From positions 95,988,018-96,052,017 of the forward strand of contig OZ020599.1 in assembly GCA_963971535.1 (NCBI GenBank): 64,000 nt of DNA, written 5' to 3'. Every line of letters begins with the position of its first letter. Position 1 is the first letter of the stretch. Positions 63,846-64,000 of the stretch are shown piece after piece. The stretch comes from Notolepis coatsorum. Taxonomy: Eukaryota; Chordata; Actinopteri; Aulopiformes; Paralepididae. The translations under genes and the position numbers were made by a program. The notes beneath the pieces were generated by a model. The model was not told the origin of the DNA, did no database searches, and was given only the letters and a program-made list of their open reading frames with translations.

Positions 63846-64000
63846 TGAAACTGGCCAAACGGAAAGAAATACGCGTTTTTGTGTGGATCGTGTTTGTGCG
63901 TCTTGGCCAGTCTTTTGTGCCAATGGCCGCCAGGCTCCACAACCGTGGGCATGGACTTCTGCCAATGGCTGGAGAGCTAATAGCTGGTGAACTTGAGAAC

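Noticed and set aside
63846-64000. Upstream prickle3 LIM2 or PET exon
   Set aside because: Neither minus-strand frame shows LIM cysteine spacing or PET residues; the missing exons must lie outside the window.

Overview
This is a teleost-like nuclear genome window. The genes are spliced with GT-AG introns, and the DNA between exons is packed with fish-type repeats: L2, RTE and other LINE fragments, tRNA-headed SINEs, many hAT and TTAA-target elements, (CA)n runs and kilobase minisatellites. Three host genes can be supported, all on the minus strand. I see no prokaryotic or viral gene, CRISPR array, operon or bona fide tRNA gene.

Layout: (1) 467-27393, an MFSD2-type lysophospholipid/sodium symporter gene reconstructed here exon by exon. 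Its 14 exons splice to 1,518 nt (505 codons plus stop) with every intron phase compatible. Exons 3-14 are strongly supported; exons 1-2 are tentative, and exon 1 lies inside a TTAA-flanked transposon. (2) 31025-32317, an intronless FAM110-family coding sequence, with a predicted noncoding first exon and a TATA-like box near 32788. (3) 53106-63149, the last four coding exons of prickle3 (third LIM domain to the CaaX terminus). Its PET and first two LIM domains must lie beyond 64000.

The rest is mainly mobile and tandem DNA. Many insertions can be delimited exactly by target-site duplications (TSDs), which gives a readable order of nesting: 13472-14996 (hAT containing a LINE tail, containing a SINE, containing a foldback), 38100-42150 (LINE split by a hAT and by a TTAA element that itself holds a hAT) and 43195-45670 (L2 split by a 9-bp-TSD foldback that holds a hAT that holds LINE tails). 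A dispersed 30-bp TTAACCC-type unit forms arrays at six or more places.

The three genes have no evident joint pathway: lipid transport, a centrosome/microtubule-associated family and planar cell polarity. I found no convincing new multi-gene system. The most interesting signals are the transposon-borne candidate start exon of the mfsd2 gene, a partial copy of its exon 3 inside intron 3, two consecutive 3' splice sites fed by very long CT arrays, and the palindromic TTAACCC arrays that look like chains of tiny TTAA-target elements.
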